Shown piece after piece: positions 7,757 to 17,042 of a stretch of 32,961 bases of DNA. Every line of letters begins with the position of its first letter. Positions within the stretch are counted from its first letter, which is position 1. The stretch comes from Nocardiopsis halophila DSM 44494 (GTDB taxonomy: Bacteria > Actinomycetota > Actinomycetes > Streptosporangiales > Streptosporangiaceae). Under the pieces are notes generated by a model. The model was not told the origin of the DNA, made no database searches, and saw only the letters and a program-made list of their open reading frames with translations. The stretch covers positions 17,421-50,381 of the forward strand of contig NZ_ANAD01000071.1 of the NCBI RefSeq assembly GCF_000341245.1, written 5' to 3'. The position numbers were made by a program, and so were the translations under genes.

Positions 7757-8899
7757 GTGGCCTCGACGACCCGCCTGCCCGACGAGCCCCCCGCCCCGGA
7801 CCGCGCCCCCGGCGCGGAGGCCGCCGCGCCCGCGCGCCCGCCGCGGGCCGGGCGCGACGCCCTGCTCGACAACGCCAAATTCCTGCTGATCGTGCTGGTC
7901 GTGGCCGGGCACGCGATCGAGCCGACGACCGAGTCGCGCATCGCCGAGGCGGTCTACTTCTGGGTCTACCTCTTCCACATGCCCGCGTTCGTTCTGATCA
8001 GCGGATACCTGTCGAAGTCCCAGGACGGCTCGGGGCGGCGCATCGACAAGCTGCTCACCACGATCGCCGCGCCCTACCTGATCTTCTGGGGCGTCTACGC
8101 GCTGCAGTCGCTGTCGGTGGACCGCAACCTGCCCGACGGTCCGCTGGAGCCGCTCTGGCTGACCTGGTTCCTGGCGGCGCTGTTCGTGTGGCGCCTGACG
8201 GTGCCGCTGTGGAAGCGGATCCGCTTCCCCCTGGCGGTGGCGGTGGCGGTCTCGCTGGCCGGGGGGCTGGTCGCCACCGGCGACGTCCTGGGGATGTCGC
8301 GCATCGTCAGCCTGCTGCCGTTCTTCGTGGCCGGGCTGCTGATGGAGCAGCGCCACCTGGACCTGCTCAAGTCGGGCTGGGTGCGCGCCTGGTCGGTGGG
8401 GGTCCTGGTGGTCACCGCCGCCATGTCCTACCTGTACCTGGAGCAGCTCAGCCGCGAGTGGATCTACTGGCGGGAGAGCCTGGCCGACCGGGACATGGAC
8501 ATCCTCCCGGTGGGCATCCCGGGCCGGATCCTGTTCATGCTGCTGGCGTTCTCACTGACGGTGGCGGTGCTCTCGCTGACCCCGCGCGCCAAGACGTGGT
8601 TCACCCGCTACGGCGCCCTGACCATGTACGCCTTCCTGCTGCACGGCCTGGTCATCCGGATCGCCGAGCAGTTCGGCTGGTACGAGTGGGCCCTGGGGAC
8701 CCTGGGCGACATCGGCGCGTTCGCGGTCACCGGCGTCCTGGGCGTGGGCCTGACCTTCCTGCTGATGTCGGCGTGGGTGCGGGCCGGGACGCACTGGCTG
8801 GTCGAGCCGAAGCTGGACTGGATCCTGCGGCGCGACCGCGACCTCCGGCCCGCCCCGTCCCTCCGGCTCCCCGACCTCCGGCTCCCCGGCCGGCGCTGA
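7757..8899 (+). CDS. Acyltransferase family 3 membrane protein
   Basis: The 380-residue protein begins with a 33-residue disordered Ala/Pro-rich segment. About ten transmembrane helices of the acyltransferase-3 (OatA/WecH/NodX) fold follow. Characteristic parts are LLDNAKFLLIVLVVAGHAIE near residue 36-55, with the family's conserved His in the first helix, VYLFHMPAFVLISGYLSKSQ near 75-95, ITTIAAPYLIFWGVYAL-like third helix and LTWFLAALFVWRLTVPLWKR. Later helices include MYAFLLHGLVIRIAEQF with another conserved His. Members transfer acetyl, succinyl or other acyl groups from CoA across the membrane to cell-surface polysaccharides or lipids; the acceptor here is unknown. GTG 7757 follows GGAG by five to six bases. 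The gene is convergent with a CDP-alcohol phosphatidyltransferase, so both neighbours are cell-envelope enzymes although not one operon. Confidence 0.87.
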   Translation: MASTTRLPDEPPAPDRAPGAEAAAPARPPRAGRDALLDNAKFLLIVLVVAGHAIEPTTESRIAEAVYFWVYLFHMPAFVLISGYLSKSQDGSGRRIDKLLTTIAAPYLIFWGVYALQSLSVDRNLPDGPLEPLWLTWFLAALFVWRLTVPLWKRIRFPLAVAVAVSLAGGLVATGDVLGMSRIVSLLPFFVAGLLMEQRHLDLLKSGWVRAWSVGVLVVTAAMSYLYLEQLSREWIYWRESLADRDMDILPVGIPGRILFMLLAFSLTVAVLSLTPRAKTWFTRYGALTMYAFLLHGLVIRIAEQFGWYEWALGTLGDIGAFAVTGVLGVGLTFLLMSAWVRAGTHWLVEPKLDWILRRDRDLRPAPSLRLPDLRLPGRR

Positions 8900-8953
8900 G
8901 GCCGCGGCGGAGGCGGCGCGAACCGGGGGAGGGAACCGTCGGCGAAGGGCGTC

Positions 8954-8989
8954 GAAGAGGGGCGGGGCCGTGCGGCCCCGCCCCTCTTC
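8954..8989. terminator. Strong bidirectional hairpin between convergent genes
   Basis: The arms GAAGAGGGGCGGGGCCG (8954-8970) and its exact complement (8973-8989) give a 16-bp stem with a GTGC loop. The right arm ends in CTCTTCTTCC. It lies between the acyltransferase and CDP-alcohol phosphatidyltransferase stop codons. Confidence 0.8.
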
Positions 8990-9035
8990 TTCCCCGCGTT
9001 CCTCTCCGCGCCGTGCGGGCGGTGTGCGCAGCGGC

Positions 9036-10052
9036 TCAGCCCCGGTTCCCTCCGTGGTCCCGGCGCAGCCGCTCCAGCTCCTTGCCGAAGTCGCGGGTGG
9101 CCAGCCACAGCTTGGCGACGATGGCCAGCTCGAAGGCCAGCAGCGCCGCGCAGGAGAGCACGGTGACCGCGACGACGAGCGTGGTGCCCGGCCACACCGC
9201 CGAGAGCACCGCGGTCAGCGGCGCGACCACGCACACGAACATCTCGAACTCGATGCCGCTGAACAGGTGCGGCCGCACCCGGCTGCGCAGCAGCCACCGC
9301 CGCAGCCGCTCGTACCAGCCCATCCGCTCGCTGAACCCGGCGTGCACGTCGACCACCCGGGCGCCCTCGGCCTTGGCCCGGGCGTAGACCTGCTCGCGGT
9401 CGAGCGAGGGGTCCTCGCGCAGCGCCTCCTCCATGAACACCACGCGCTCGCCGCTCTCCTCGCCCTCGGCCTCGGGGACCCGGCCGGCGGTGGTCTCGGT
9501 GCTCTCCGGGTCGGCCACGCCGGCGTCCACGTCCCGCCCCGCGGCGGCCTCGCGCAGCTTGTCCCGCATGGCCTGGCGGGTCTTGGCGACCTGGGCGCCG
9601 TTGAGGTAGCGCAGCAGGTCCACGAAGACCGCCACCGGCGCCAGCAGCAGGTAGACCGCCTCCCCGGTGGCCGCCCACTGGCCGACGAGCAGAGCCATCA
9701 TGCAGCCGAAGAAGCGGATCCGGTCGAAGACGAAGTCGACCCAGGCGCCGAAGACCGACCCGTTGCCCTTGAGCCGGGCGATCTTGCCGTCCATGCAGTC
9801 GAGCACGAAGCTCAGGTGGAACAGCACCGCGCCCAGAACCAGCCACGGCCAGGTGCCCAGGGCGAACGCCACCGCCGACCCCAGCCCCAGCACCCCCGCG
9901 CCGAAGGTGATCTGGTTGGGGGTGGTGTTCGTGCGGTTGGCGGTCCACACCACCAGGCGGGAGGCGAGCGGATCCACCAGGAAGACGGTCCACCATGCGT
10001 CGCGGCTCTTATAGGTCCGCTCGCGGACGTCGGCGAGGGTAAAGGTCGTCAT
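9036..10052 (-). CDS. CDP-alcohol phosphatidyltransferase family protein
   Basis: The 338-residue membrane protein contains the full catalytic signature D-x2-D-G-x2-A-R-x8-G-x3-D-x3-D: DCMDGKIARLKGN followed by GAWVDFVFDRIRF, around residues 85-112. The enzyme is expected to transfer a phosphoalcohol from a CDP-linked donor (CDP-diacylglycerol or another CDP-alcohol) to an alcohol acceptor, using divalent metal bound by these aspartates. Helices flank the motif (ITFGAGVLGLGSAVAFALGT, WLVLGAVLFHLSFVLDC, ALLVGQWAATG, YLLLAPVAVFVDLLRYL) and two more lie near the end. Between helices 5 and 6 lies a long charged cytosolic insert (about residues 160-265) rich in Glu and Arg, unusual compared with the 180-220 residue family core. 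ATG 10052 is preceded by AGGAG at six bases. The product lipid cannot be named. Confidence 0.85.
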   Translation of the reverse strand: MTTFTLADVRERTYKSRDAWWTVFLVDPLASRLVVWTANRTNTTPNQITFGAGVLGLGSAVAFALGTWPWLVLGAVLFHLSFVLDCMDGKIARLKGNGSVFGAWVDFVFDRIRFFGCMMALLVGQWAATGEAVYLLLAPVAVFVDLLRYLNGAQVAKTRQAMRDKLREAAAGRDVDAGVADPESTETTAGRVPEAEGEESGERVVFMEEALREDPSLDREQVYARAKAEGARVVDVHAGFSERMGWYERLRRWLLRSRVRPHLFSGIEFEMFVCVVAPLTAVLSAVWPGTTLVVAVTVLSCAALLAFELAIVAKLWLATRDFGKELERLRRDHGGNRG

Positions 10053-11732
<1,680 letters not shown>

Positions 11733-11760
11733 CGGCCGTCCGGCGGGGGCCTCCCCCGTC

Positions 11761-11798
11761 GCGGGCCCCGGCGGGAGAACGCTCCCGCCGGGGCCCGC
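11761..11798. terminator. Strong bidirectional hairpin after guaB1
   Basis: Arms GCGGGCCCCGGCGGGAG (11761-11777) and its exact complement (11782-11798) form a 17-bp stem with an AACG tetraloop. It lies between convergent guaB1 and the nitroreductase-like gene, 17 bases from the latter's stop. Confidence 0.8.
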
Positions 11799-11814
11799 CG
11801 CATGTCCGGGGCCC

Positions 11815-12303
11815 TCAGGCCCGGCCGGGCTCCTCCAGCAGCACGACGGGGATCTCGCGCTCGGTCCACGACTGGTAGTCGGCGTACCGGGGATAGAGCG
11901 CGACGAGCCGGGGCCACAGCCGCTCCCGCTCCTCGGGCCCGGCGGTGCGGGCCCGCCGCAGGCTCAGGTCGGCGCCGGTCTGCAGCACCGCACGCGGCTC
12001 CTGGAGGAGGTTGCGGTACCACATCGGGTGGCGGTCCATGCCGCCCTGGGAGGCCACGACCGCCACCGAGCCGTCCTCCAGGCCCAGGTAGAGCAGCGGC
12101 GCGGTGCGCAGCCGCCCGGTCTTGCGCCCCCGGGTGGTCAGCAGGCAGACCGGGACCCCGTGCGGGCGGTCCCGGTTCGCGGGCAGGCGCCCGCCCAGGC
12201 GCCCGTCGGTGGCGCGGTAGAGGACCGCGTTGATCCGGGACACCGCCTTCACGGCGCGCCGGGTCGCGGGCGCGTCCAGCCTCGGGGGCCTGCTCGGGGT
12301 CAT
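11815..12303 (-). CDS. Nitroreductase family deazaflavin (F420)-dependent oxidoreductase
   Basis: The 162-residue protein has the split beta-barrel of the Ddn family. Visible features are VCLLTTRGRKTGRLRTAPLL near residues 52-71, VAVVASQGGMDRHPMWYRNL near 80-100, with the cofactor-binding GG.d.hP.WyrNL signature, and VLQTGADLSLRRARTA near 105-120. An ending around LYPRYADYQSWTEREIPVVL is typical. Members bind coenzyme F420 and reduce quinones or other small electrophiles; the substrate is unknown. ATG 12303 is chosen because GGAGG stands five bases upstream. It is convergent with guaB1 and divergent from the ABC-Pip operon. Confidence 0.87.
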   Translation of the reverse strand: MTPSRPPRLDAPATRRAVKAVSRINAVLYRATDGRLGGRLPANRDRPHGVPVCLLTTRGRKTGRLRTAPLLYLGLEDGSVAVVASQGGMDRHPMWYRNLLQEPRAVLQTGADLSLRRARTAGPEERERLWPRLVALYPRYADYQSWTEREIPVVLLEEPGRA

Positions 12304-12475
12304 GGGTCCTCCCATCGGGGTCGCCCGAACGCTACGCCGCCTCCCCCACCTCTGGTCAAGATGTCCCCGATGGCCCGATTCGGCCGCATTTCGGGGAACC
12401 GGCGCCGCCACCCCGTGACCGATCCCACCGCCGCACAGTGCCGCACAGGGCCGCACGCGCTCCACTCCTGGCGTA

Positions 12476-12503
12476 CTTTTGTACTGACTGGTCAGTTCAA
12501 AAG
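12476..12503. promoter_or_regulatory. Near-perfect 28-bp palindrome, probable TetR operator
   Basis: The core ACTGACTGGTCAGT (12483-12496) is a 6-2-6 inverted repeat; outer arms CTTTTG and CAAAAG at 12476-12481 and 12498-12503 extend it. Only the central TG pair and the pair at 12482/12497 fail to match. TGAC-type half-sites with GTCA partners are typical of TetR-family operators. It stands 36 bases before the first ABC gene in an AT-rich patch, where it would block transcription. The TetR gene at 15568 is the obvious candidate ligand. Confidence 0.7.
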
Positions 12504-12538
12504 ATGCGGGCGAGCACGAGCGAGCGGAGGACGAGCGC

Positions 12539-13327
12539 ATGCGCACGGCGACGGGGGCGCGGGTCAGGGCCGAGGACCTGGGACTGCGGACCGGCCAGGG
12601 GACCGTCTACGCGGGGGTGGGGCTGGACGCCGCCCCCGGATCGCTGACCGTGCTGCGGGCCGACTCCGGCGGAGGGCGCACCTCCCTGCTGCTCACCCTG
12701 GCCGGGCGGATGCGCCCCACCTCCGGCACGCTGGCCGTCGACGGCCACGAGCTGCCGCGCGCCGCCCGCCGGGTGCGCGGCACGGCCGCCCTGGCGCTCT
12801 GCGAGGGCGTCAACGACCTGGACGAGCGGCTGCGGGTCGAGGAGCACCTGCGCGAGCGGATGCTCATGCGCCTGCGCCCGGCCCCGCGCTCGATCACCGG
12901 CCCCGCCCTGGCCGCCGCCGGGCTGGACGGCCTGGACACCCGGTGCCTGGTGGGCGAGCTGAGCATGGCCGACAAGCGCCGCCTGGGGGTGGCGCTGGCG
13001 CTGCTGGACGAGCCCCGCCTGGTCCTGGTGGACAACGCCGACACCGGTCTGGGCCCCGAGCAGCAGCGCGCGTTCTTCAAGCGGCTGCGCACCGTCGCCG
13101 ACACCGGGCCGACCGTCATCGCCGCCTGCGCCGACGCCGAGGCGGCCCGCGGGATCGCCGAGGTGGTCGAGATCGGCGGACAGGGCCCGCCCCCGGAGGG
13201 GCGCCACCACGCCGGCCGCGCGCCCGCCGACTCCCCGGCCGACTCCCCCTCCGAGTCCCCCGAGTCCCCGGCCGAGTCCCCCGCACCGACCGCCACCCCG
13301 AACCGTTCCGAGAAGGAGAACGCGTGA
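12539..13327 (+). CDS. ABC transporter ATP-binding protein with degenerate motifs (cassette 1)
   Basis: The 262-residue protein aligns with ABC ATPases but with altered key residues. The Walker A position reads RADSGGGRTSLLLTLAGRM (about residues 40-58), with Arg in place of the catalytic Lys. The signature LSGGQ is replaced by LSMADKRRLGVALALL. Walker B is RLVLVDNADTGL, where the general-base Glu is Asn, and the H-loop position reads TVIAACADAEAA without His. Between these the conserved EGVNDLDERLRVEEHL segment corresponds to the Q-loop region. The C-terminal 45 residues are a Ser/Pro/Glu-rich tail. From memory, Streptomyces ATPases next to YhgE/Pip genes also carry Arg in the P-loop, so the divergence may be a family trait. 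ATG 12539 follows GGAGGA by six bases. The stop overlaps the next start as GTGA, so the two are translationally coupled. Confidence 0.82.
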   Translation: MRTATGARVRAEDLGLRTGQGTVYAGVGLDAAPGSLTVLRADSGGGRTSLLLTLAGRMRPTSGTLAVDGHELPRAARRVRGTAALALCEGVNDLDERLRVEEHLRERMLMRLRPAPRSITGPALAAAGLDGLDTRCLVGELSMADKRRLGVALALLDEPRLVLVDNADTGLGPEQQRAFFKRLRTVADTGPTVIAACADAEAARGIAEVVEIGGQGPPPEGRHHAGRAPADSPADSPSESPESPAESPAPTATPNRSEKENA

Positions 13328-15477
13328 AGCTCCGGAGGCCCCGGGCCCTTCCCTCGCTCCGCCTGGGCGGCCTGTCCGTCCGGTCGTTCTTCCGGGCGCG
13401 GCTGACGACCGCCGCGATCATCGCGCTGACCATCATCCCGCTGCTCTACTCCGGCCTGTACCTGTGGTCGTTCTGGGACCCCTTCGACCGGATGGACAAC
13501 CTGCCGGTCGCCCTGGTCAACGAGGACCGCCCGGTCGAGGTCGGCGGGGAGGAGCTCAGCGCCGGCGACGAGATCGCCGACGAGCTGCTGGAGGGCGGCG
13601 ACCTCGACTGGCGCCTCGTCGAGGCCGACGAGGCCGCCTCCGGCGTCGCCCAGGGCCGCTACTACGTGTCGCTGACCATCCCCGAGGACTTCAGCGAGCG
13701 CCTGGCCTCCCCCGACGAGGACGGCGCCGACCCGGTGCCGGCCATGCTGGAGGCCGACTTCAACGACGCCAACGGCTTCACCGTGCGCCAGCTGCTCACC
13801 TCGGCGTTCAAGGAGGTGCGGTCGGCCGCCGCGAGCACCGCGGTGGCGGACTACCTGGACAAGATGTTCGTCGGGTTCAACGACGTGCACGAGGCCACCG
13901 AGGAGGCGGCCGACGGCGCCGGCAAGGTCGCCGACGGCACCGCCGACGCCAAGGACGGCGCGGACCGGCTGGACGACGGGCTCGACGACGCCAAGGACGG
14001 CTCCTCGCAGCTCTCCACGGGCACCGGGGAGCTCAGCTCGGGCATCGACCGGCTCTACGACGGATCCAAGACCCTGACGGCGGGGCTGGAGGAGGCCTCC
14101 GGCAAGGTCTCCAGCGCCGCCGACGAGCTCAACCCCAAGGCCGACAAGGCCGTCCCGGTGCTGCGGGAGAACGAAGAGGAGATCACCACCGTCGCCGAGG
14201 AGGCCGAGACGGCCGCCGACGCTCTGTCCGAGGCGCTGGGCAAGCTCCCGGCGGAACCGACCCAGGTGCGCCAGGACGCCGAGGACGCGCGCGCCCTCTC
14301 CGAGGAGATCGGCGACCACCTCGAAGCGAACCCGGACATGGAGACCACCGACCCCGCCGCCTACCGCCTGTTCACCAAGGCCCAGGACCGCCTGTCCTCC
14401 GGCGCGGACTACGCCGACTTCATCGCCGACAACTGGGACCGCATCACCACCGTCAAGAACAAGGCCGACAAGGTCGCCGACATCGCCGGGACCGTCGCCG
14501 ACACCGTCCCCGGCCTCGCCGACGAGGCCGAGGACGCGCAGGACAAGCTCAACGAGCTGGACGAGGGCCTGGGCGAGCTGGCCGAGGGCAGCCGGACCCT
14601 GCGCGACGGCCTCGAGGACGCCTCCGGCGGCGCCGAGGAGCTGGACGAGGGCGCCGGCTCCCTGGACAGCGGCATCGGCGAGCTCAACGACGGGGCCGGG
14701 CAGCTGGGCTCGGGCCTGGGCGAGCTCAAGGACGGCTCGAACGAGCTGGCCGGCGGCCTGGAGGAGGGCGTCGACCAGATCCCCACCTTCGGCTCCGACG
14801 AGCGCGACGCCCGCGGCGACATGATGAGCGAGCCGGTCCGGCTCTCCTCGGCCGTCGACAACGAGGCCCCGCAGTACGGCACCGGGTTCGCCCCGTTCTT
14901 CATCCCGCTGTCGCTGTGGGTGGGCGCCATGATGATCTACATGGTGCTGGCGCCGATGTCCTCGCGCGCGCTGGCCTCGGCCGCCCCGTCGTGGCGGATC
15001 GCCCTGGCCGGGTGGGTCCCGGCCGCGGCCATCGGCGCCGTCCAGGTCGCCATCAGCCTGACCGTGCTGCACCTTTCGCTGGGCCTGGAGGCCGAGCGCT
15101 GGGCGGCCACCACCGGGCTGCTGCTGCTGACCGTGGCCGCCTACACCGCGGTGGTGCAGTGGGCCAACGCCCGCTTCGGCTCGGCCGGGCGCATCCTGGC
15201 CCTGGTGCTGCTGATGCTGCAGCTCACCTCCGCCGGGGGCACCTACCCGATCGAGACCAGCGACGGGTTCTTCCAGGCGATCTCGCCGTACCTGCCGATG
15301 AGCTGGGTGGTCTCCTCGCTGCGGGTGCTGATCAGCGGCGGGGACACCACCGTGGTGCTCCAGGCCTGCGGGGTGCTGGCCGCCTACACGGTGGTCTTCG
15401 GACTGCTGACCTGGCTGGCCGTGGCGCGCAAGCGGATGTGGACGATGAGCGCCCTGCACCCGGCGCTGAAGCTGTGA
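13324..15477 (+). CDS. YhgE/Pip family membrane protein (cassette 1)
   Basis: The 717-residue protein has the YhgE/Pip architecture (phage-infection protein; relatives include EsaA of type VII secretion). One N-terminal membrane helix (TTAAIIALTIIPLLYSGLYL, about residues 24-45) leads into WSFWDPFDRMDNLPVALVNE, the family hallmark. A large extracellular domain follows. It contains Asp/Gly-rich coiled-coil repeats of about 14 residues (for example LDDGLDDAKDGSSQ near 215 and LDEGLGELAEGSRT, LRDGLEDASGGAEE, LDEGAGSLDSGIGE near 415-455). Five helices end the protein, starting at GTGFAPFFIPLSLWVGAMMI and finishing in a VARKRMWTMSALHPAL tail. It is probably the membrane part of an ABC-2-like export system with the preceding ATPase. 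GTG 13324 overlaps that gene's TGA. Confidence 0.88.
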   Translation: MKLRRPRALPSLRLGGLSVRSFFRARLTTAAIIALTIIPLLYSGLYLWSFWDPFDRMDNLPVALVNEDRPVEVGGEELSAGDEIADELLEGGDLDWRLVEADEAASGVAQGRYYVSLTIPEDFSERLASPDEDGADPVPAMLEADFNDANGFTVRQLLTSAFKEVRSAAASTAVADYLDKMFVGFNDVHEATEEAADGAGKVADGTADAKDGADRLDDGLDDAKDGSSQLSTGTGELSSGIDRLYDGSKTLTAGLEEASGKVSSAADELNPKADKAVPVLRENEEEITTVAEEAETAADALSEALGKLPAEPTQVRQDAEDARALSEEIGDHLEANPDMETTDPAAYRLFTKAQDRLSSGADYADFIADNWDRITTVKNKADKVADIAGTVADTVPGLADEAEDAQDKLNELDEGLGELAEGSRTLRDGLEDASGGAEELDEGAGSLDSGIGELNDGAGQLGSGLGELKDGSNELAGGLEEGVDQIPTFGSDERDARGDMMSEPVRLSSAVDNEAPQYGTGFAPFFIPLSLWVGAMMIYMVLAPMSSRALASAAPSWRIALAGWVPAAAIGAVQVAISLTVLHLSLGLEAERWAATTGLLLLTVAAYTAVVQWANARFGSAGRILALVLLMLQLTSAGGTYPIETSDGFFQAISPYLPMSWVVSSLRVLISGGDTTVVLQACGVLAAYTVVFGLLTWLAVARKRMWTMSALHPALKL

Positions 15478-15481
15478 GCTG

Positions 15482-15514
15482 GGCCCGGGGGCGCCCGCGC
15501 GGCGCCCCCGGGCC
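15482..15514 (+). terminator. Hairpin after the first ABC-Pip cassette
   Basis: A 14-bp perfect stem (GGCCCGGGGGCGCC / GGCGCCCCCGGGCC) with a CGCGC loop begins five bases after the Pip stop codon. It should end the first cassette's transcript, so the TetR gene probably has its own promoter or relies on read-through. Confidence 0.65.
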
Positions 15515-15567
15515 GGAAAGGCGGGATAATGGCAGGTGCGACCATCCCCCGTACGCAGGAGCGACCC

Positions 15568-16158
15568 GTGAGCGCGCGACGCGAGGCCACCCGGCAGCGC
15601 CTCTTCCAGGCCACCCTGGAGGAGGTCTCCGCGAACGGCCTGGACGCCGTGACCGTGGACCAGATCGCCGAACGCGCCGGCCTGGCCAAGGGCACCGTCT
15701 ACTACAACTTCGGCGGCAAGGCCGAGCTGTTCACCGCCTTCATGGAGTGGGGCGTGGACCGGTTCGCGGCCATGCTCCGCGAGGGCGCCTCCGGTCCGCC
15801 CCGTGCGGCGCTCTCCGGGCTGGTCCGCGCCGAGCTGCAGTTCATCGCCGAGTACGAGGACCTGGCCCGGCTGCTGCTGTCGGAGTCCTGGCGCACCCAC
15901 CAGGCCTGGGAGGCCACGGCGCTGCGCATCCGCCGCCAGGCCATCGACGTGTTCAGCGGGCTGCTGGACGCGCTGGCGGCCGAAGAGGGGATGCGCCCCG
16001 GACTGGACACCGCGGTGGCCGGGTCGGCGCTGTTCGGGATGGCGCTCACCGCCGCCCTGGAGTGGCGCACGCTCGCCCCCGAGCGCCCGCTGGAGGAGGT
16101 CCACGCCGTGCTGATGCGGCTGATCGACGACATCCTGGAGGCCGAGGGCCGCCCCTGA
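15568..16158 (+). CDS. TetR/AcrR family transcriptional regulator
   Basis: The 196-residue protein has a standard N-terminal TetR HTH: REATRQRLFQATLEEVSANG, LDAVTVDQIAERAGLAKGTV, YYNFGGKAELFTAFMEWGVD. The C-terminal ligand-binding domain is all-helical (AELQFIAEYEDLARLLLSES, ALFGMALTAALEWRTLAPER). GTG 15568 is chosen because AGGAG lies six bases upstream and the HTH starts within ten residues. An in-frame ATG at 15529 would add 13 residues, but it overlaps GATAAT (15524-15529), which looks like a -10 box. The gene sits between two ABC-Pip cassettes and probably represses at least the first through the palindrome at 12476-12503. I found no similar palindrome before itself or before the second cassette. 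Confidence 0.88.
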   Translation: MSARREATRQRLFQATLEEVSANGLDAVTVDQIAERAGLAKGTVYYNFGGKAELFTAFMEWGVDRFAAMLREGASGPPRAALSGLVRAELQFIAEYEDLARLLLSESWRTHQAWEATALRIRRQAIDVFSGLLDALAAEEGMRPGLDTAVAGSALFGMALTAALEWRTLAPERPLEEVHAVLMRLIDDILEAEGRP

Positions 16159-16286
16159 CGGCGCCCCCGCTTCCGCCCGTTGGTTCGGGCTTCGTCCCGG
16201 TATCGCCAAGTCCGAGCGTGGCGCGTTGCCCCGCCGCCGCCGGACCCCGCACGCTCGTGACCAGGAGGCGAGCCGAGGGGGGGCGG

Positions 16287-17042
16287 ATGCGCCGTGCGAC
16301 GGGGGCCCGGGTCGAGGCCGAGGAACTGGAGCTGCGCACCGGGGAGGGCCCGGTCTACTCCGGGGTCGCCCTGCGGGCCGCACCGGGGTCGCTGACCGCC
16401 GTCGCCGGGGACGCCGGGAGCGGGCGCACCGCGCTCCTGCTCACCCTGGCCGGGCGGATGCGGCCCTCCGGCGGGCGGCTGGTGGTGGACGGGCACGAGC
16501 TGCCCCGGCGCGCCCGCCGGGTGCGCGCCATCACCGCCCTCGGGCTCTCCGCGGGCGTCAACGACCTGGACGAGCGGCTGCGGGTCGCCGAGCACCTGAC
16601 CGAGCGGATGCTGCTGCGGTTCCGGCCCGCCCCCCGCTCGGCGGTCGACCCGGCGCTGAAGGAGGCCGGCCTGGACGGGCTGGACACCCGGACGCTGGCC
16701 AAGGACCTGACGGCGCTGGAGCGCCGGAGGCTGGGGGTGGCCCTGGCGCTGCTGGAGGAGCCGCGCCTGCTGCTGGTGGACGACGCCGACGAGGGCCTGG
16801 GCGAGGAGCACCGGCGCGCGTTCTGGGGGACGCTCCGCGCCCTGGCCGACTCCGGGCTGACCGTCGTCGCCGCCTGCGGCGACGCCGCCGAGGCCGACGG
16901 GGACACCGCGGTGGTCCGCCTGGAGCGGGCCGCGCGCGGCACGGACCCCGGCTCCGGTTCCCGCGACGGCGACGGGGGCGAGGGCGGCCGCCGGCGCTCG
17001 GTGCGCCTGTCCGAGCTGTTCGGGCGCAAGGAGGCCGGATGA
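16287..17042 (+). CDS. ABC transporter ATP-binding protein with degenerate motifs (cassette 2)
   Basis: This 251-residue protein is a paralogue of the ATPase at 12539, alignable over its whole length (MRRATGARVEAEELELRTGE against MRTATGARVRAEDLGLRTGQ). The P-loop is AGDAGSGRTALLLTLAGRM, again with Arg for Lys. Walker B is RLLLVDDADEGL, with Asp for the catalytic Glu. The signature region is LTALERRRLGVALALL and the H-loop lacks His (TVVAACGDAAEA). The C-terminus (residues 222-251) is Gly/Arg/Asp-rich and ends in LSELFGRKEAG, unlike the Ser/Pro/Glu tail of copy 1. ATG 16287 is preceded by a G-rich run; frame continuity upstream allows an earlier start, but homology to copy 1 supports this one. 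Its stop overlaps the next gene's start as ATGA. Confidence 0.82.
   Translation: MRRATGARVEAEELELRTGEGPVYSGVALRAAPGSLTAVAGDAGSGRTALLLTLAGRMRPSGGRLVVDGHELPRRARRVRAITALGLSAGVNDLDERLRVAEHLTERMLLRFRPAPRSAVDPALKEAGLDGLDTRTLAKDLTALERRRLGVALALLEEPRLLLVDDADEGLGEEHRRAFWGTLRALADSGLTVVAACGDAAEADGDTAVVRLERAARGTDPGSGSRDGDGGEGGRRRSVRLSELFGRKEAG

Noticed and set aside
12607-16383. Very long minus-strand ORF (about 1250 codons) opposite the ABC-Pip region
   Set aside because: It is the shadow of GC-rich codons; its protein is Gly/Arg/Val/His-rich without domains, while the plus strand has clear ABC, Pip and TetR genes.
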